From Clostridia bacterium (GTDB taxonomy: Bacteria; Bacillota_A; Clostridia; Oscillospirales; Acutalibacteraceae), in the NCBI GenBank assembly GCA_017445685.1, contig JAFSTS010000031.1, positions 1 to 8,521 of the forward strand: a stretch of 8,521 nt of DNA. Direction: 5' to 3'. The position numbers were made by a program, and so were the translations under genes. Shown here piece by piece: positions 1 through 5,600 of the stretch (positions are counted from its first letter, which is position 1; every line of letters begins with the position of its first letter). Below the pieces are notes generated by a model. The model saw only the letters and a list, made by a program, of their open reading frames with translations. It was not told the origin of the DNA and ran no database searches.

Positions 1-1
1 A

Positions 2-49
2 CTCGTCTCCGGCGCAAACTTTGAGACGGAAATAGCACAAAACAAATAA
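2..49 (+). CDS. Possible C-terminal end of a plus-strand gene (partial, unidentified)
   Basis: One plus-strand frame is open from the window edge and stops with TAA at 47-49, giving a 15-residue tail (LVSGANFETEIAQNK). The codons resemble those of the confirmed genes, and a terminator hairpin follows 29 bases later, as expected after a plus-strand gene converging on the AraC gene. Fifteen residues are too few to name a family. The other plus frames also close quickly, so this could be chance. No function is assigned. Confidence 0.3.
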   Translation, partial: LVSGANFETEIAQNK

Positions 50-77
50 TCGGCAAAACGATATTTACATAAAAAAT

Positions 78-114
78 CACCGGACAAGAAATGTGATCTT
101 ATCCGGTGTTTTTT
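78..114. terminator. Bidirectional intrinsic terminator
   Basis: An 11-bp stem (78-88 with 98-108, one C/A mismatch) around a 9-base loop is followed on the plus strand by six T (109-114). On the minus strand it is followed by a T-run made by the A-run at 71-76. It lies 9 bases beyond the stop codon of the AraC gene, so it should end that transcript, and it could also end a plus-strand gene entering from the left edge. Stem and T-runs are read directly; the two-way activity is inferred. Confidence 0.8.
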
Positions 115-123
115 CCTTAATTA

Positions 124-1002
124 TCAGTTGCTGATTTCAGACGGGTCCTGCTTGAGCTTTGTTCTTCTGAATTTCGCAGGGGTCACGCCGTAAAGCTCTT
201 TAAACTTGTTGATAAAGGAGCTTGTGCTTTTCCAGCCGACTTCGCGACTTATCTTGTCCATCGACATATCGGTGTTGAGAAGAAGCTTTTCTGCCTCTTT
301 GACTCGGCAGATGGCGATATAATCTTCAAACTTTATGCCGAACTGATTTTTGAACTGATGGCTGATATATGAAGATGAAAAATAGCTCTTTTTGATGATA
401 GTTCCGACGGGAAGCTTCAGGTTTTCCGGGTCGCTGAGCAGGTCGACGATCTTCTGAATACAGGTCGAATAAGCAATTGAACCGTCAACGATCCCCGATT
501 CAACGATCCTGCCGATCCATTCGTACGCCGTGCATTTTCTGATGGTGTAGAACTTGTTGAGCGAATCGATCTTCCAGGATTCAGGGTCGGGGAAATACTT
601 CCTCTCAAAAGAATATCTCTGTTCAAGACCCTTTACCCCGGCTTTTCCCATGTTGAATATGACCGGCGCTGGCATCATAGTGATCCTGTCAAGAAGCGTC
701 GAGGAAAGCTGGTCGCAGACATCTTCGAACAAATCAATCGGGATGAGGATATTGATACATTTTCTGCCGTTTGGCCTCGTCGGATGAAGGCTGTGAATAT
801 CGCTCGGACGAAGCAGCACAACATCTCCCACAGTTACATCAACTCTTTCTCCGTTGACGACATGATAATAGCCGTCCTCGACCGTCACGGCAAATTCATA
901 GTAGTCGTGATCATGAGGAAAAACATCGGTCCTCGTGTCAATTTTAACGATCGAAATAGCAGAATGAAGCTTTGCAACTGTCCTCTGAACATTCTGTTTC
1001 AT
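124..1002 (-). CDS. AraC-family transcriptional regulator with N-terminal cupin domain
   Basis: Predicted cytoplasmic DNA-binding regulator of 292 residues, the usual size for one-component AraC-family sugar or metabolite sensors. Residues ~25-90 look like a cupin effector-binding domain: the HxHxxxE motif (H30, H32, E36) is followed by GDVVLLRPSDIHSL at 59-72. The middle (~95-180) is a less conserved linker. Residues ~185-282 form the double helix-turn-helix domain, with the first HTH near 199-221 and the second near 247-270, ending in the typical FKELYGVTPAKFRR. The ATG at 1002 is preceded by GGAGGG (1008-1013) at a 5-base spacing. The gene lies just downstream of, and in the same direction as, the oxidoreductase/transporter operon, so it may regulate it, but it has its own promoter. 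The effector and targets cannot be read from the sequence. The family call is firm. Confidence 0.95.
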   Translation of the reverse strand: MKQNVQRTVAKLHSAISIVKIDTRTDVFPHDHDYYEFAVTVEDGYYHVVNGERVDVTVGDVVLLRPSDIHSLHPTRPNGRKCINILIPIDLFEDVCDQLSSTLLDRITMMPAPVIFNMGKAGVKGLEQRYSFERKYFPDPESWKIDSLNKFYTIRKCTAYEWIGRIVESGIVDGSIAYSTCIQKIVDLLSDPENLKLPVGTIIKKSYFSSSYISHQFKNQFGIKFEDYIAICRVKEAEKLLLNTDMSMDKISREVGWKSTSSFINKFKELYGVTPAKFRRTKLKQDPSEISN

Positions 1003-1067
1003 AACTACCCTCCGCGCTTTTCACAAAAAGCAATCTAATGTGGATCAAATCCGATTCAATCACTTAA

Positions 1068-1096
1068 ATTATACAATAATTATTCGATTATGTCAA
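1068..1096 (-). promoter_or_regulatory. Perfect-consensus sigma-A promoter of the AraC-family gene
   Basis: On the minus strand, TTGACA (1096-1091) and TATAAT (1073-1068) are separated by exactly 17 bases, matching the sigma-A/sigma-70 consensus at all 12 positions. Transcription should start near 1061, giving a leader of about 58 bases before the ATG at 1002. The promoter fills the gap after the EamA gene, which has no visible terminator, so read-through from the upstream operon is also possible. Confidence 0.85.
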
Positions 1097-1115
1097 ATAA
1101 ATAATTATAATTTGA

Positions 1116-2003
1116 TCACTTGATCTGCTTTCTCTTATTGTAAAAAAACATTCCGACACCTGCGCCGCATATCAGCAGGTATCCGGCTACGCTCAAAAGG
1201 TCGGGAGTCTGGTTGAAAACGAGAAATCCAATTATAGCGGCAAATAGAATTTGTGAGTAGTCGTAAACGGAGATCTCCTTTGCAGGAGCGAAAAAATACG
1301 CCTTTGTGATGCCGAACTGACCGACGCAGGCAAACACTCCTGCCAAAATCATGTATATCAATTGAAGCCCCGTCATCGGCGCATGGTCAAAAATCATGAA
1401 CGGCACGCACACAAGACATGAAAAAAGCGAGAAATAGAAAATAACACGGAAACTGTTTTCACCGCGACTGCCGAGTTTTCTCACGAAAGTGTACGCGCAG
1501 CCTGCGCATATCCCGCCGAGAAGCCCTATCAGGCTTGCGAAAAGCTTAGGGTTTTCAAGGCTTGGTTTTATAACAAGCACGCTTCCCAAAAGAGCCGTAA
1601 GCACACCCGTCACCTGTATAGCTGTCGGTTTTTCACGAAGCAGAAAAATTGAAAAAATGATCGCAAAGAAAGGGGAGAGCTTGTTGAGCATATTTGCATC
1701 GGACAAAAGCAGCTTGTCAACAGCGTAAAAATTGCAGACTATTCCTATGCTGCCGAAAAGCGACCTGAAAAACAGATCGGTCAGACATTCTTTTTTCGGC
1801 TTGAAGGATACTTTGTTTTTTATCATCAAGAAGCTGATGAATAAAAGAGCAAAGGCGTTTCTGAAAAACGCCTTTTGAAACGGTGGGAGTGAATCGCCTG
1901 CAAGCTTTACAAACATCGACATCATGGAAAAGCCGAATGCCGCTAAAATGATAAAGGCGATACCCTTGCTTTTTTCTGTTTTGATCAAAGATTTTCTTTC
2001 CAT
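1116..2003 (-). CDS. EamA/DMT-superfamily membrane transporter
   Basis: Integral membrane protein of 295 residues, the standard length for drug/metabolite transporter (DMT) permeases with two EamA repeats. About ten hydrophobic segments are visible, roughly at residues 14-34, 44-62, 80-98, 104-122, 128-146, 155-174, 186-204, 213-232, 246-264 and 270-288. The first repeat ends in the characteristic pattern of a helix, LLREKPT, then a helix ending VLVIKP (121-147). The tail is basic (NKRKQIK), as expected for a cytoplasmic end. The ATG at 2003 has TCCTT on the plus strand at 2010-2014 (AAGGA on the coding strand), 6 bases away. The start lies inside the end of the ArsC-like gene (19-base overlap), indicating co-transcription and perhaps translational coupling. 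DMT members export or import amino acids, nucleotides or other small metabolites; the substrate here is unknown. Confidence 0.92.
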   Translation of the reverse strand: MERKSLIKTEKSKGIAFIILAAFGFSMMSMFVKLAGDSLPPFQKAFFRNAFALLFISFLMIKNKVSFKPKKECLTDLFFRSLFGSIGIVCNFYAVDKLLLSDANMLNKLSPFFAIIFSIFLLREKPTAIQVTGVLTALLGSVLVIKPSLENPKLFASLIGLLGGICAGCAYTFVRKLGSRGENSFRVIFYFSLFSCLVCVPFMIFDHAPMTGLQLIYMILAGVFACVGQFGITKAYFFAPAKEISVYDYSQILFAAIIGFLVFNQTPDLLSVAGYLLICGAGVGMFFYNKRKQIK

Positions 2004-2332
2004 TCTTTTTCCTTAAAACCAATCAGAACTTTATCGTCAGTGACGACGATAGGTCTTTTGACGAGCATTCCATCGGTTGAAAGCAGCTTCAGTTTTTCTT
2101 CAACACTCATTTCGGGCAGCTTGTCCTTAAGGCTCAACTGTTTGTACAAAATTCCTGAGGTGTTGAAAAACCTTTTGATGTCACAGCCGCTTGTTTCGTG
2201 CCATTTTTTCAGTTCGTCGAAAGTCGGGTTGTCAAGTTTGATATCTCTCTTATCATAAGCAAAGCTGTTGTCGGCAAGCCATTTTTCGGCTTTCTGACAG
2301 GTCGTACATTTCGGATAGCAGATAAAAAGCAT
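1985..2332 (-). CDS. ArsC/Spx/YffB-like thioredoxin-fold protein
   Basis: Small cytoplasmic protein of 115 residues in the arsenate reductase (ArsC)-like family. A CxxC motif (C9-T-T-C12) sits after the first strand in the pattern YPKCTTCQKAEKWL, and the family signature KRPIVV with its conserved arginine is at 92-97. It is shorter than Spx (about 131 residues) and lacks Spx's C-terminal extension. It resembles clostridial proteins often labelled 'arsenate reductase family', whose real activity is generally unproven. No arsenite exporter or ArsR gene is nearby, so arsenic detoxification is not supported by context. A thiol-redox role is a reasonable inference. The ATG at 2332 follows AGGAGG (2340-2345) at a 7-base spacing. 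The gene begins 20 bases after the oxidoreductase gene and overlaps the transporter gene by 19 bases, so the three are probably one operon. Confidence 0.9.
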   Translation of the reverse strand: MLFICYPKCTTCQKAEKWLADNSFAYDKRDIKLDNPTFDELKKWHETSGCDIKRFFNTSGILYKQLSLKDKLPEMSVEEKLKLLSTDGMLVKRPIVVTDDKVLIGFKEKEWKENL

Positions 2333-2352
2333 CGTCTTTCCTCCTGAAAGCT

Positions 2353-3420
2353 TTATTCAAAATAAACGACTTTGTTGTTTTCGGCAGATTCGAAAATTGC
2401 TTCAATGAGTTTCATCAGGCGAATCTGCTGCTCGTGGGTGACAAGCTGCGTTTCCTCGCCCTTGATCGCTTTAATAAGGTTTTCGTGCAGAACGCTTCTT
2501 TTGAAACAGTATTCTTTTTTTAGCTCGGGGAGGGGAAATTCTTTAATGGAATCGTCCGTTCTCGGCGCCATCGTCTTAGTCAGACCGACTCCGGCACGGA
2601 TAGGCTCGGCATCCTTGTTTTCCCAGTCCTCGACCATGACGACCTTGCCGTTGTTTTCCCAGTCTTCTATGACGGCAGTGCCGTTTTTGCCCTGAACATA
2701 CCATCTGGGCAGTGATACGAAGTTGCTCGTTCCGACTTCAACATGGTAGTCTACCCCGTTATCAAGCTTGAATTCAACCTTGAAATTGTCGTCAACATCG
2801 TCCGTAGTTATCATGCTTGTCTGCGCATAAACGGATACGATTTTTGCGTCTTCAAAAAAGTGAAGCACCTGGTCAAAAAGATGAATGCCCCAGTCAAGTA
2901 TCATGCCGCCGCCGTATTTTTTGATGTTGCGCCAGTCGCCGGGTACTCCGCGTGAGCCGTGTACTCGTGATTCAATGTTAAAAACATCGGAAACAGTGTT
3001 GTCTTCAACGATCTGCTTTACAAGAAGATAGTCGGGATCCCAGCGTCTGTTCTGGTGAACGGTAAAGATCCTGTTGTTTCTGTTTGCAGCTTCGATCATT
3101 TCCTTAAGCTCGTCAACGCTGAGAGCGACAGGCTTTTCGCATATAACATGCTTGCCGTGCTCAAGCGCATCAATTACGATTTCCTTGTGAACATCGTTGG
3201 GGGTCGCCACAACAACGAAGTCGATATCTTCATCCTCAAGAAGCTCCTGCCTTGAAGAATAAGTGATAATGTCGTATTTTCGGGCAAGAGCGCACCTTTC
3301 TTCGTCGATATCAAAGCATCCTTTAACTTCGATCTCATCGGGGAACTGAAATTTCATTATTCCGTGATGACCCATGCCCATGCCGCCGTAACCGATAATG
3401 GCGGCTGTAATTTTTTTCAT
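2353..3420 (-). CDS. Gfo/Idh/MocA-family NAD(P)-dependent oxidoreductase
   Basis: Predicted cytoplasmic dehydrogenase of 355 residues, typical of the glucose-fructose oxidoreductase/inositol dehydrogenase/MocA family, which oxidises or reduces sugars and cyclitols with a nicotinamide cofactor. The N-terminal Rossmann fold (~1-120) has the dinucleotide motif IIGYGGMGMG (8-17), the strand VVVATPNDVH (69-78) and the family signature EKP at 95-97, whose lysine is normally catalytic. The C-terminal domain (~130-355) carries GGGMILDWGIHLFD at 170-183, in which D176 and H180 match the conserved active-site DxxxH. All key residues appear intact. The ATG at 3420 follows GGAGG (3429-3433) at an 8-base spacing. 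It is the first gene of a minus-strand operon with the ArsC-like and EamA genes. The substrate cannot be read from the sequence; the transporter and AraC regulator nearby fit a small carbon-compound pathway, which is inference. Confidence 0.93.
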   Translation of the reverse strand: MKKITAAIIGYGGMGMGHHGIMKFQFPDEIEVKGCFDIDEERCALARKYDIITYSSRQELLEDEDIDFVVVATPNDVHKEIVIDALEHGKHVICEKPVALSVDELKEMIEAANRNNRIFTVHQNRRWDPDYLLVKQIVEDNTVSDVFNIESRVHGSRGVPGDWRNIKKYGGGMILDWGIHLFDQVLHFFEDAKIVSVYAQTSMITTDDVDDNFKVEFKLDNGVDYHVEVGTSNFVSLPRWYVQGKNGTAVIEDWENNGKVVMVEDWENKDAEPIRAGVGLTKTMAPRTDDSIKEFPLPELKKEYCFKRSVLHENLIKAIKGEETQLVTHEQQIRLMKLIEAIFESAENNKVVYFE

Positions 3421-3452
3421 TTGCTTTACCTCCGGGGAATAAATACACAGTT

Positions 3453-3481
3453 ATTTTACTACTTACCTTAATATAAGTCAA
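3453..3481 (-). promoter_or_regulatory. Sigma-A promoter of the oxidoreductase/ArsC-like/EamA operon
   Basis: On the minus strand, TTGACT (3481-3476) and TAAAAT (3458-3453) are 17 bases apart, each differing from consensus at one position. The start site would fall near 3446, about 25 bases before the ATG at 3420 and with room for the GGAGG site. It lies just beyond the 5S terminator, so the operon is separated from the rRNA unit. No operator repeat is obvious. Confidence 0.75.
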
Positions 3482-3494
3482 TAATCAAAGGGAT

Positions 3495-3523
3495 AAAAAA
3501 GGCTGAAAAACAAAAAAACAGCC
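3495..3523 (-). terminator. Intrinsic terminator of the 5S rRNA unit
   Basis: Reading the minus strand, GGCTG (3523-3519) pairs with CAGCC (3505-3501) around a T-rich 13-base loop, directly followed by six T (3500-3495). The stem is short (5 bp) but GC-rich and is placed 26 bases after the predicted 3' end of the 5S RNA, which fits its role. Confidence 0.7.
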
Positions 3524-3549
3524 ACCCTATTGGATGACCGCTTCAGTGT

Positions 3550-3665
3550 GTTGGCATCGTCCTATCTTCCCGGGCCGTCGCCAGCCAAGTATTGTCGGCA
3601 CAGGTGAGCTTAACTACCGTGTTCGGGATGGGAACGGGTGGACCCTCACCGCCATTGACACCAAC
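3550..3665 (-). rRNA. rrf: 5S ribosomal RNA (stand-alone copy)
   Basis: The minus strand carries the universal 5S core: CCATCCCGAACACGG followed by TAGTTAAGCTC (about 3631-3606). The ends were set from helix I: GTTGGTGTC (3665-3657) pairs with GATGCCAAC (3558-3550) over 9 bp including G-U pairs, giving 116 nt, the normal bacterial length. It is a component of the large ribosomal subunit. Unusually, no 23S or 16S gene adjoins it. Protein genes lie on both sides, and it has its own promoter, leader and terminator. The exact ends may differ by one or two bases. Confidence 0.95.
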
Positions 3666-3669
3666 TGTC

Positions 3670-3685
3670 AGGGGCTTCAACCCCT
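3670..3685 (-). other. Hairpin in the 5' leader of the 5S precursor
   Basis: A perfect 5-bp GC-rich stem, AGGGG (minus strand, 3685-3681) with CCCCT (3674-3670), encloses a 6-base loop. It sits between the predicted transcription start (~3691) and the mature 5S 5' end (3665), so it would be in the roughly 26-base precursor leader. Three further pairs (3667-3669 with 3689-3691) could extend it across a small internal loop. It may guide 5S maturation or protect the 5' end; this role is inferred. Confidence 0.55.
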
Positions 3686-3697
3686 AACGACTTGTCT

Positions 3698-3756
3698 ATT
3701 ATATCACCGAGTTTTTTGTTTGTCAACACTTTTTTTAAAAAAATTTAAAATTTTTC
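3698..3756 (-). promoter_or_regulatory. Perfect-consensus promoter with UP-like element driving the 5S rRNA
   Basis: On the minus strand, TTGACA (3726-3721) and TATAAT (3703-3698) are exactly 17 bases apart, a 12/12 consensus match. Directly upstream, 3730-3756 is made almost wholly of alternating A and T tracts, as in UP elements that bind the RNA polymerase alpha C-terminal domain at strong rRNA promoters. Transcription should start near 3691. The same stretch follows the stop of the phosphodiesterase gene, and I see no GC-rich terminator for that gene, so its transcript may run into the 5S unit. Confidence 0.85.
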
Positions 3757-3801
3757 AAAGTTTTTTCAGACAGTTCCTTTTAAATTAAATTTTTGGTGTA
3801 T

Positions 3802-5367
3802 TTATTCATAATATTTTTCCAGTTTTTTCACATCGTTTTCATCAACTGCCTTTGAAAAAACGATCATGTCGTCAACGAGCACCAGCATTTTGTGAGTTTC
3901 GTTATTGTATGTGCCGGGGCCGTCGTTGCCGATGGAGTAGGAAAGAGGGAGGTTTTTTACAAAGCAGCTTTCCGGCAGGGAAAAGCTTCCTGCTTTTTTG
4001 AAATTGTAATAAAACCTGAGCTGATCATTTTCCTTGTCAAAGCAAATGACAGTGTGCACCCAGCCGCCTGAAATTTCTTCGGGGAAAGTAACCGACGGCT
4101 CGGTACAGGCGTCACAGTAGCCGATATGAACTCTCATTCCGTCAGCGCACAGGAAAACGCAAATACCCGGTTCATTTCTGTCAGCAAATTCCCAGCTTTT
4201 GTTTGCAAAAACAGGAGGATTGTCAGTGCCGAGAGAAGCGTTCATTTTCACCCAGAACGCAACGGAAAAGCTTTTATTTGAAAAATTCAGACTGTCGATT
4301 TTTGCAAATCCTGTTTTTCCAAGCTCCGCGTACGAGCCGCGCACACCGTTGGAATAATATTTGATTTCACCCTGTTCGGCAGGAGCATGGTTTCCCGTTT
4401 TGTCCAAACAGTTGTTGTCAAATGTTACGGCAAGCTCGATCTCATCTTTATTAAAGAAGCTGTAAAGTCCGTTTTCGCTGTCAATTTCGGGAGTCGGCTT
4501 TGTTTCGGGGATATTTTCGACAGCCGTGACTATGTTATATTTTTTTTCATAACCGGAGAAAATACCTTCAGGGATCTGCGAAGAATAACCATCGGGGTCG
4601 TATTCGGGAATGTCGATACCGAAAGCGTAAAGCACGATCGCAGAAATATCTCTCGTCTGCATAAAGGCAGGCTTTGAATGCTTTATGACGGTCTTTCCTG
4701 CCGCGCCGAAGAAAATATATTTCTCCGTGTCGGTAATTCCGCCGTGACCGTTTTTGAAACCGCCATGATCTGTGATCGAAAGAAACAGCGTGTCGTCTAT
4801 AATGCCCTGGTTGCAGTATTCGTCGTATATCATGCCGAGATATTCATCTGTCTTTGTTATCGTTGCAAGATGTTCAGGACTGCCGTAAGTATATTTGTGT
4901 CCTGAGCTGTCAACATCGTCAAGCTGGATAAAAAGAAAATCAGGCTTTTTCTTAACACATTCGAGAATTTTTCCGATAAGCTCTTTGTCAGGCATTCCGC
5001 CGCAGGTCTCAACGCCGATATTGCTTTCAAGAAGACCGATGTTGATATCGTTCCAGTGAGAGCACGAGCAGATAAGAGCGTCGGGAAAGTTCTGCCTGAT
5101 ACGCATGAAAAGGGAGGGGAGAGCGGCGTTTGAATAGCTGCCCTGATTGATACTTTCGTTGGTTAAGCCGTGGACAGAGGGCTTTGCGCCAAGCAGCATA
5201 GCTCCCCAGTTTTGCGCGCTGATGGTCGGAGCCATTGAAAGCGCGTCTGTCGTAAAGCACTCGTTTTTAAATATTCTGTCGATGTTTGGAGTAGGGGTGT
5301 TGTTGCAAAAAGCGCCCATTCCGTCAATTCCGACGACAACGACATGATTATAAATTCTTTTTCCCAT
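3802..5367 (-). CDS. Alkaline-phosphatase-superfamily phosphodiesterase fused to a C-terminal LamG/ConA-like domain
   Basis: Protein of 521 residues with two domains. Residues ~5-270 resemble the type I phosphodiesterase/nucleotide pyrophosphatase branch of the alkaline phosphatase superfamily, which hydrolyses phosphate mono- or diesters with two metal ions. The expected ligands are all present: D15 (VVVGIDGMG), nucleophile T48 (APTIS), D153 and H157 (DSSGH), D200-H201 (TDHGG) and H208. Residues ~310-520 resemble a LamG-type jelly roll (FSVAFWVKM at 367-375, GGWVHTVICFD at 434-444, VDDMIVFSKAV at 498-508), a fold that usually binds glycans or surfaces. No signal peptide, lipobox or membrane segment is seen; the N-terminus (MGKRIYNH) runs straight into the first catalytic strand, so it looks cytoplasmic. 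The ATG at 5367 follows GGAGG (5376-5380) at an 8-base spacing. It appears monocistronic. The substrate is unknown; nucleotides, phospholipid head groups or phosphoglycans are possible. Confidence 0.88.
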   Translation of the reverse strand: MGKRIYNHVVVVGIDGMGAFCNNTPTPNIDRIFKNECFTTDALSMAPTISAQNWGAMLLGAKPSVHGLTNESINQGSYSNAALPSLFMRIRQNFPDALICSCSHWNDINIGLLESNIGVETCGGMPDKELIGKILECVKKKPDFLFIQLDDVDSSGHKYTYGSPEHLATITKTDEYLGMIYDEYCNQGIIDDTLFLSITDHGGFKNGHGGITDTEKYIFFGAAGKTVIKHSKPAFMQTRDISAIVLYAFGIDIPEYDPDGYSSQIPEGIFSGYEKKYNIVTAVENIPETKPTPEIDSENGLYSFFNKDEIELAVTFDNNCLDKTGNHAPAEQGEIKYYSNGVRGSYAELGKTGFAKIDSLNFSNKSFSVAFWVKMNASLGTDNPPVFANKSWEFADRNEPGICVFLCADGMRVHIGYCDACTEPSVTFPEEISGGWVHTVICFDKENDQLRFYYNFKKAGSFSLPESCFVKNLPLSYSIGNDGPGTYNNETHKMLVLVDDMIVFSKAVDENDVKKLEKYYE

Positions 5368-5396
5368 TTGAAAAACCTCCGTGAAGATTTGATGAT

Positions 5397-5424
5397 ATTA
5401 TACTACTTTAAAATTTTTTTGCAA
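5397..5424 (-). promoter_or_regulatory. Probable promoter of the phosphodiesterase-LamG gene
   Basis: A perfect TATAAT lies on the minus strand at 5402-5397, with a weaker -35 TTGCAA (5424-5419) at a 16-base spacing. Transcription would start near 5390, giving a leader of about 22 bases that includes the GGAGG site. A second candidate, an extended -10 (TGCTATAAT on the minus strand, -10 at 5442-5437), lies 40 bases further upstream but has no good -35. Confidence 0.5.
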
Positions 5425-5508
5425 TTGCATTTTCGAATTATAGCAATTTATTCTTTATTCAAACTGTTCGCAGAAGCTGAATGTTACAAAAAATTCACAA
5501 ATATTATG

Positions 5509-5537
5509 TTGACAATTCATAATTTGAGTTGTATATT
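5509..5537 (+). promoter_or_regulatory. Sigma-A promoter of the hrcA-grpE-dnaK operon
   Basis: TTGACA (5509-5514) and TATATT (5532-5537) are 17 bases apart; only one of 12 positions departs from consensus. The start site should be near 5544, immediately before the CIRCE element, so HrcA bound there would block initiation or early elongation. This is the standard arrangement for class I heat-shock operons. Confidence 0.88.
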
Positions 5538-5549
5538 ATTACATAGAGT

Positions 5550-5576
5550 TTAGCACTCGGAGCTTAAGAGTGCTAA
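5550..5576 (+). promoter_or_regulatory. CIRCE operator (HrcA binding site)
   Basis: Perfect inverted repeat TTAGCACTC (5550-5558), 9-base spacer, GAGTGCTAA (5568-5576), identical to the consensus CIRCE element; one more T/A pair extends the arms to 5549 and 5577. It lies between the predicted start site and the hrcA start codon, so it is also in the 5' leader of the mRNA, where it could form a hairpin. It makes the operon autoregulated by HrcA. Confidence 0.97.
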
Positions 5577-5588
5577 ACGATAAAAAAC

Positions 5589-5592
5589 GGAG
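5589..5592 (+). promoter_or_regulatory. Ribosome binding site that decides the hrcA start
   Basis: GGAG at 5589-5592 is the only good Shine-Dalgarno sequence here. It overlaps the in-frame GTG at 5592, which therefore cannot use it, but stands 8 bases before the ATG at 5601. This supports ATG 5601 as the start. Confidence 0.75.
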
Positions 5593-5600
5593 TGACGGAT

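Noticed and set aside
4..28. Short inverted repeat CGTCTC...GAGACG near the left edge
   Set aside because: Only 6 bp with a 13-base loop and no T-run; it may simply lie within the end of a coding region, and the real terminator is at 78-114.
1031..1056. Nested inverted repeats (GGAT/ATCC inside AATC/GATT) in the AraC gene leader
   Set aside because: The arms are only 4-5 bases and separated by mismatched spacers, too weak to call an operator or a riboswitch.
1985..2332. Annotation as a true arsenate reductase (arsC) or as Spx
   Set aside because: No arsenic-resistance neighbours are present, and the protein is shorter than Spx and lacks its C-terminal region; only the family-level call is supported.
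3534..3788. Plus-strand open frame across the 5S rRNA region
   Set aside because: It runs antisense through the 5S gene and its promoter, has no ribosome binding site, and its translation has no protein-like features.
5592..5600. In-frame GTG start giving a three-residue longer HrcA
   Set aside because: The only good ribosome binding site (GGAG, 5589-5592) overlaps this GTG, while it is well spaced for ATG 5601, and HrcA proteins do not usually carry this extension.
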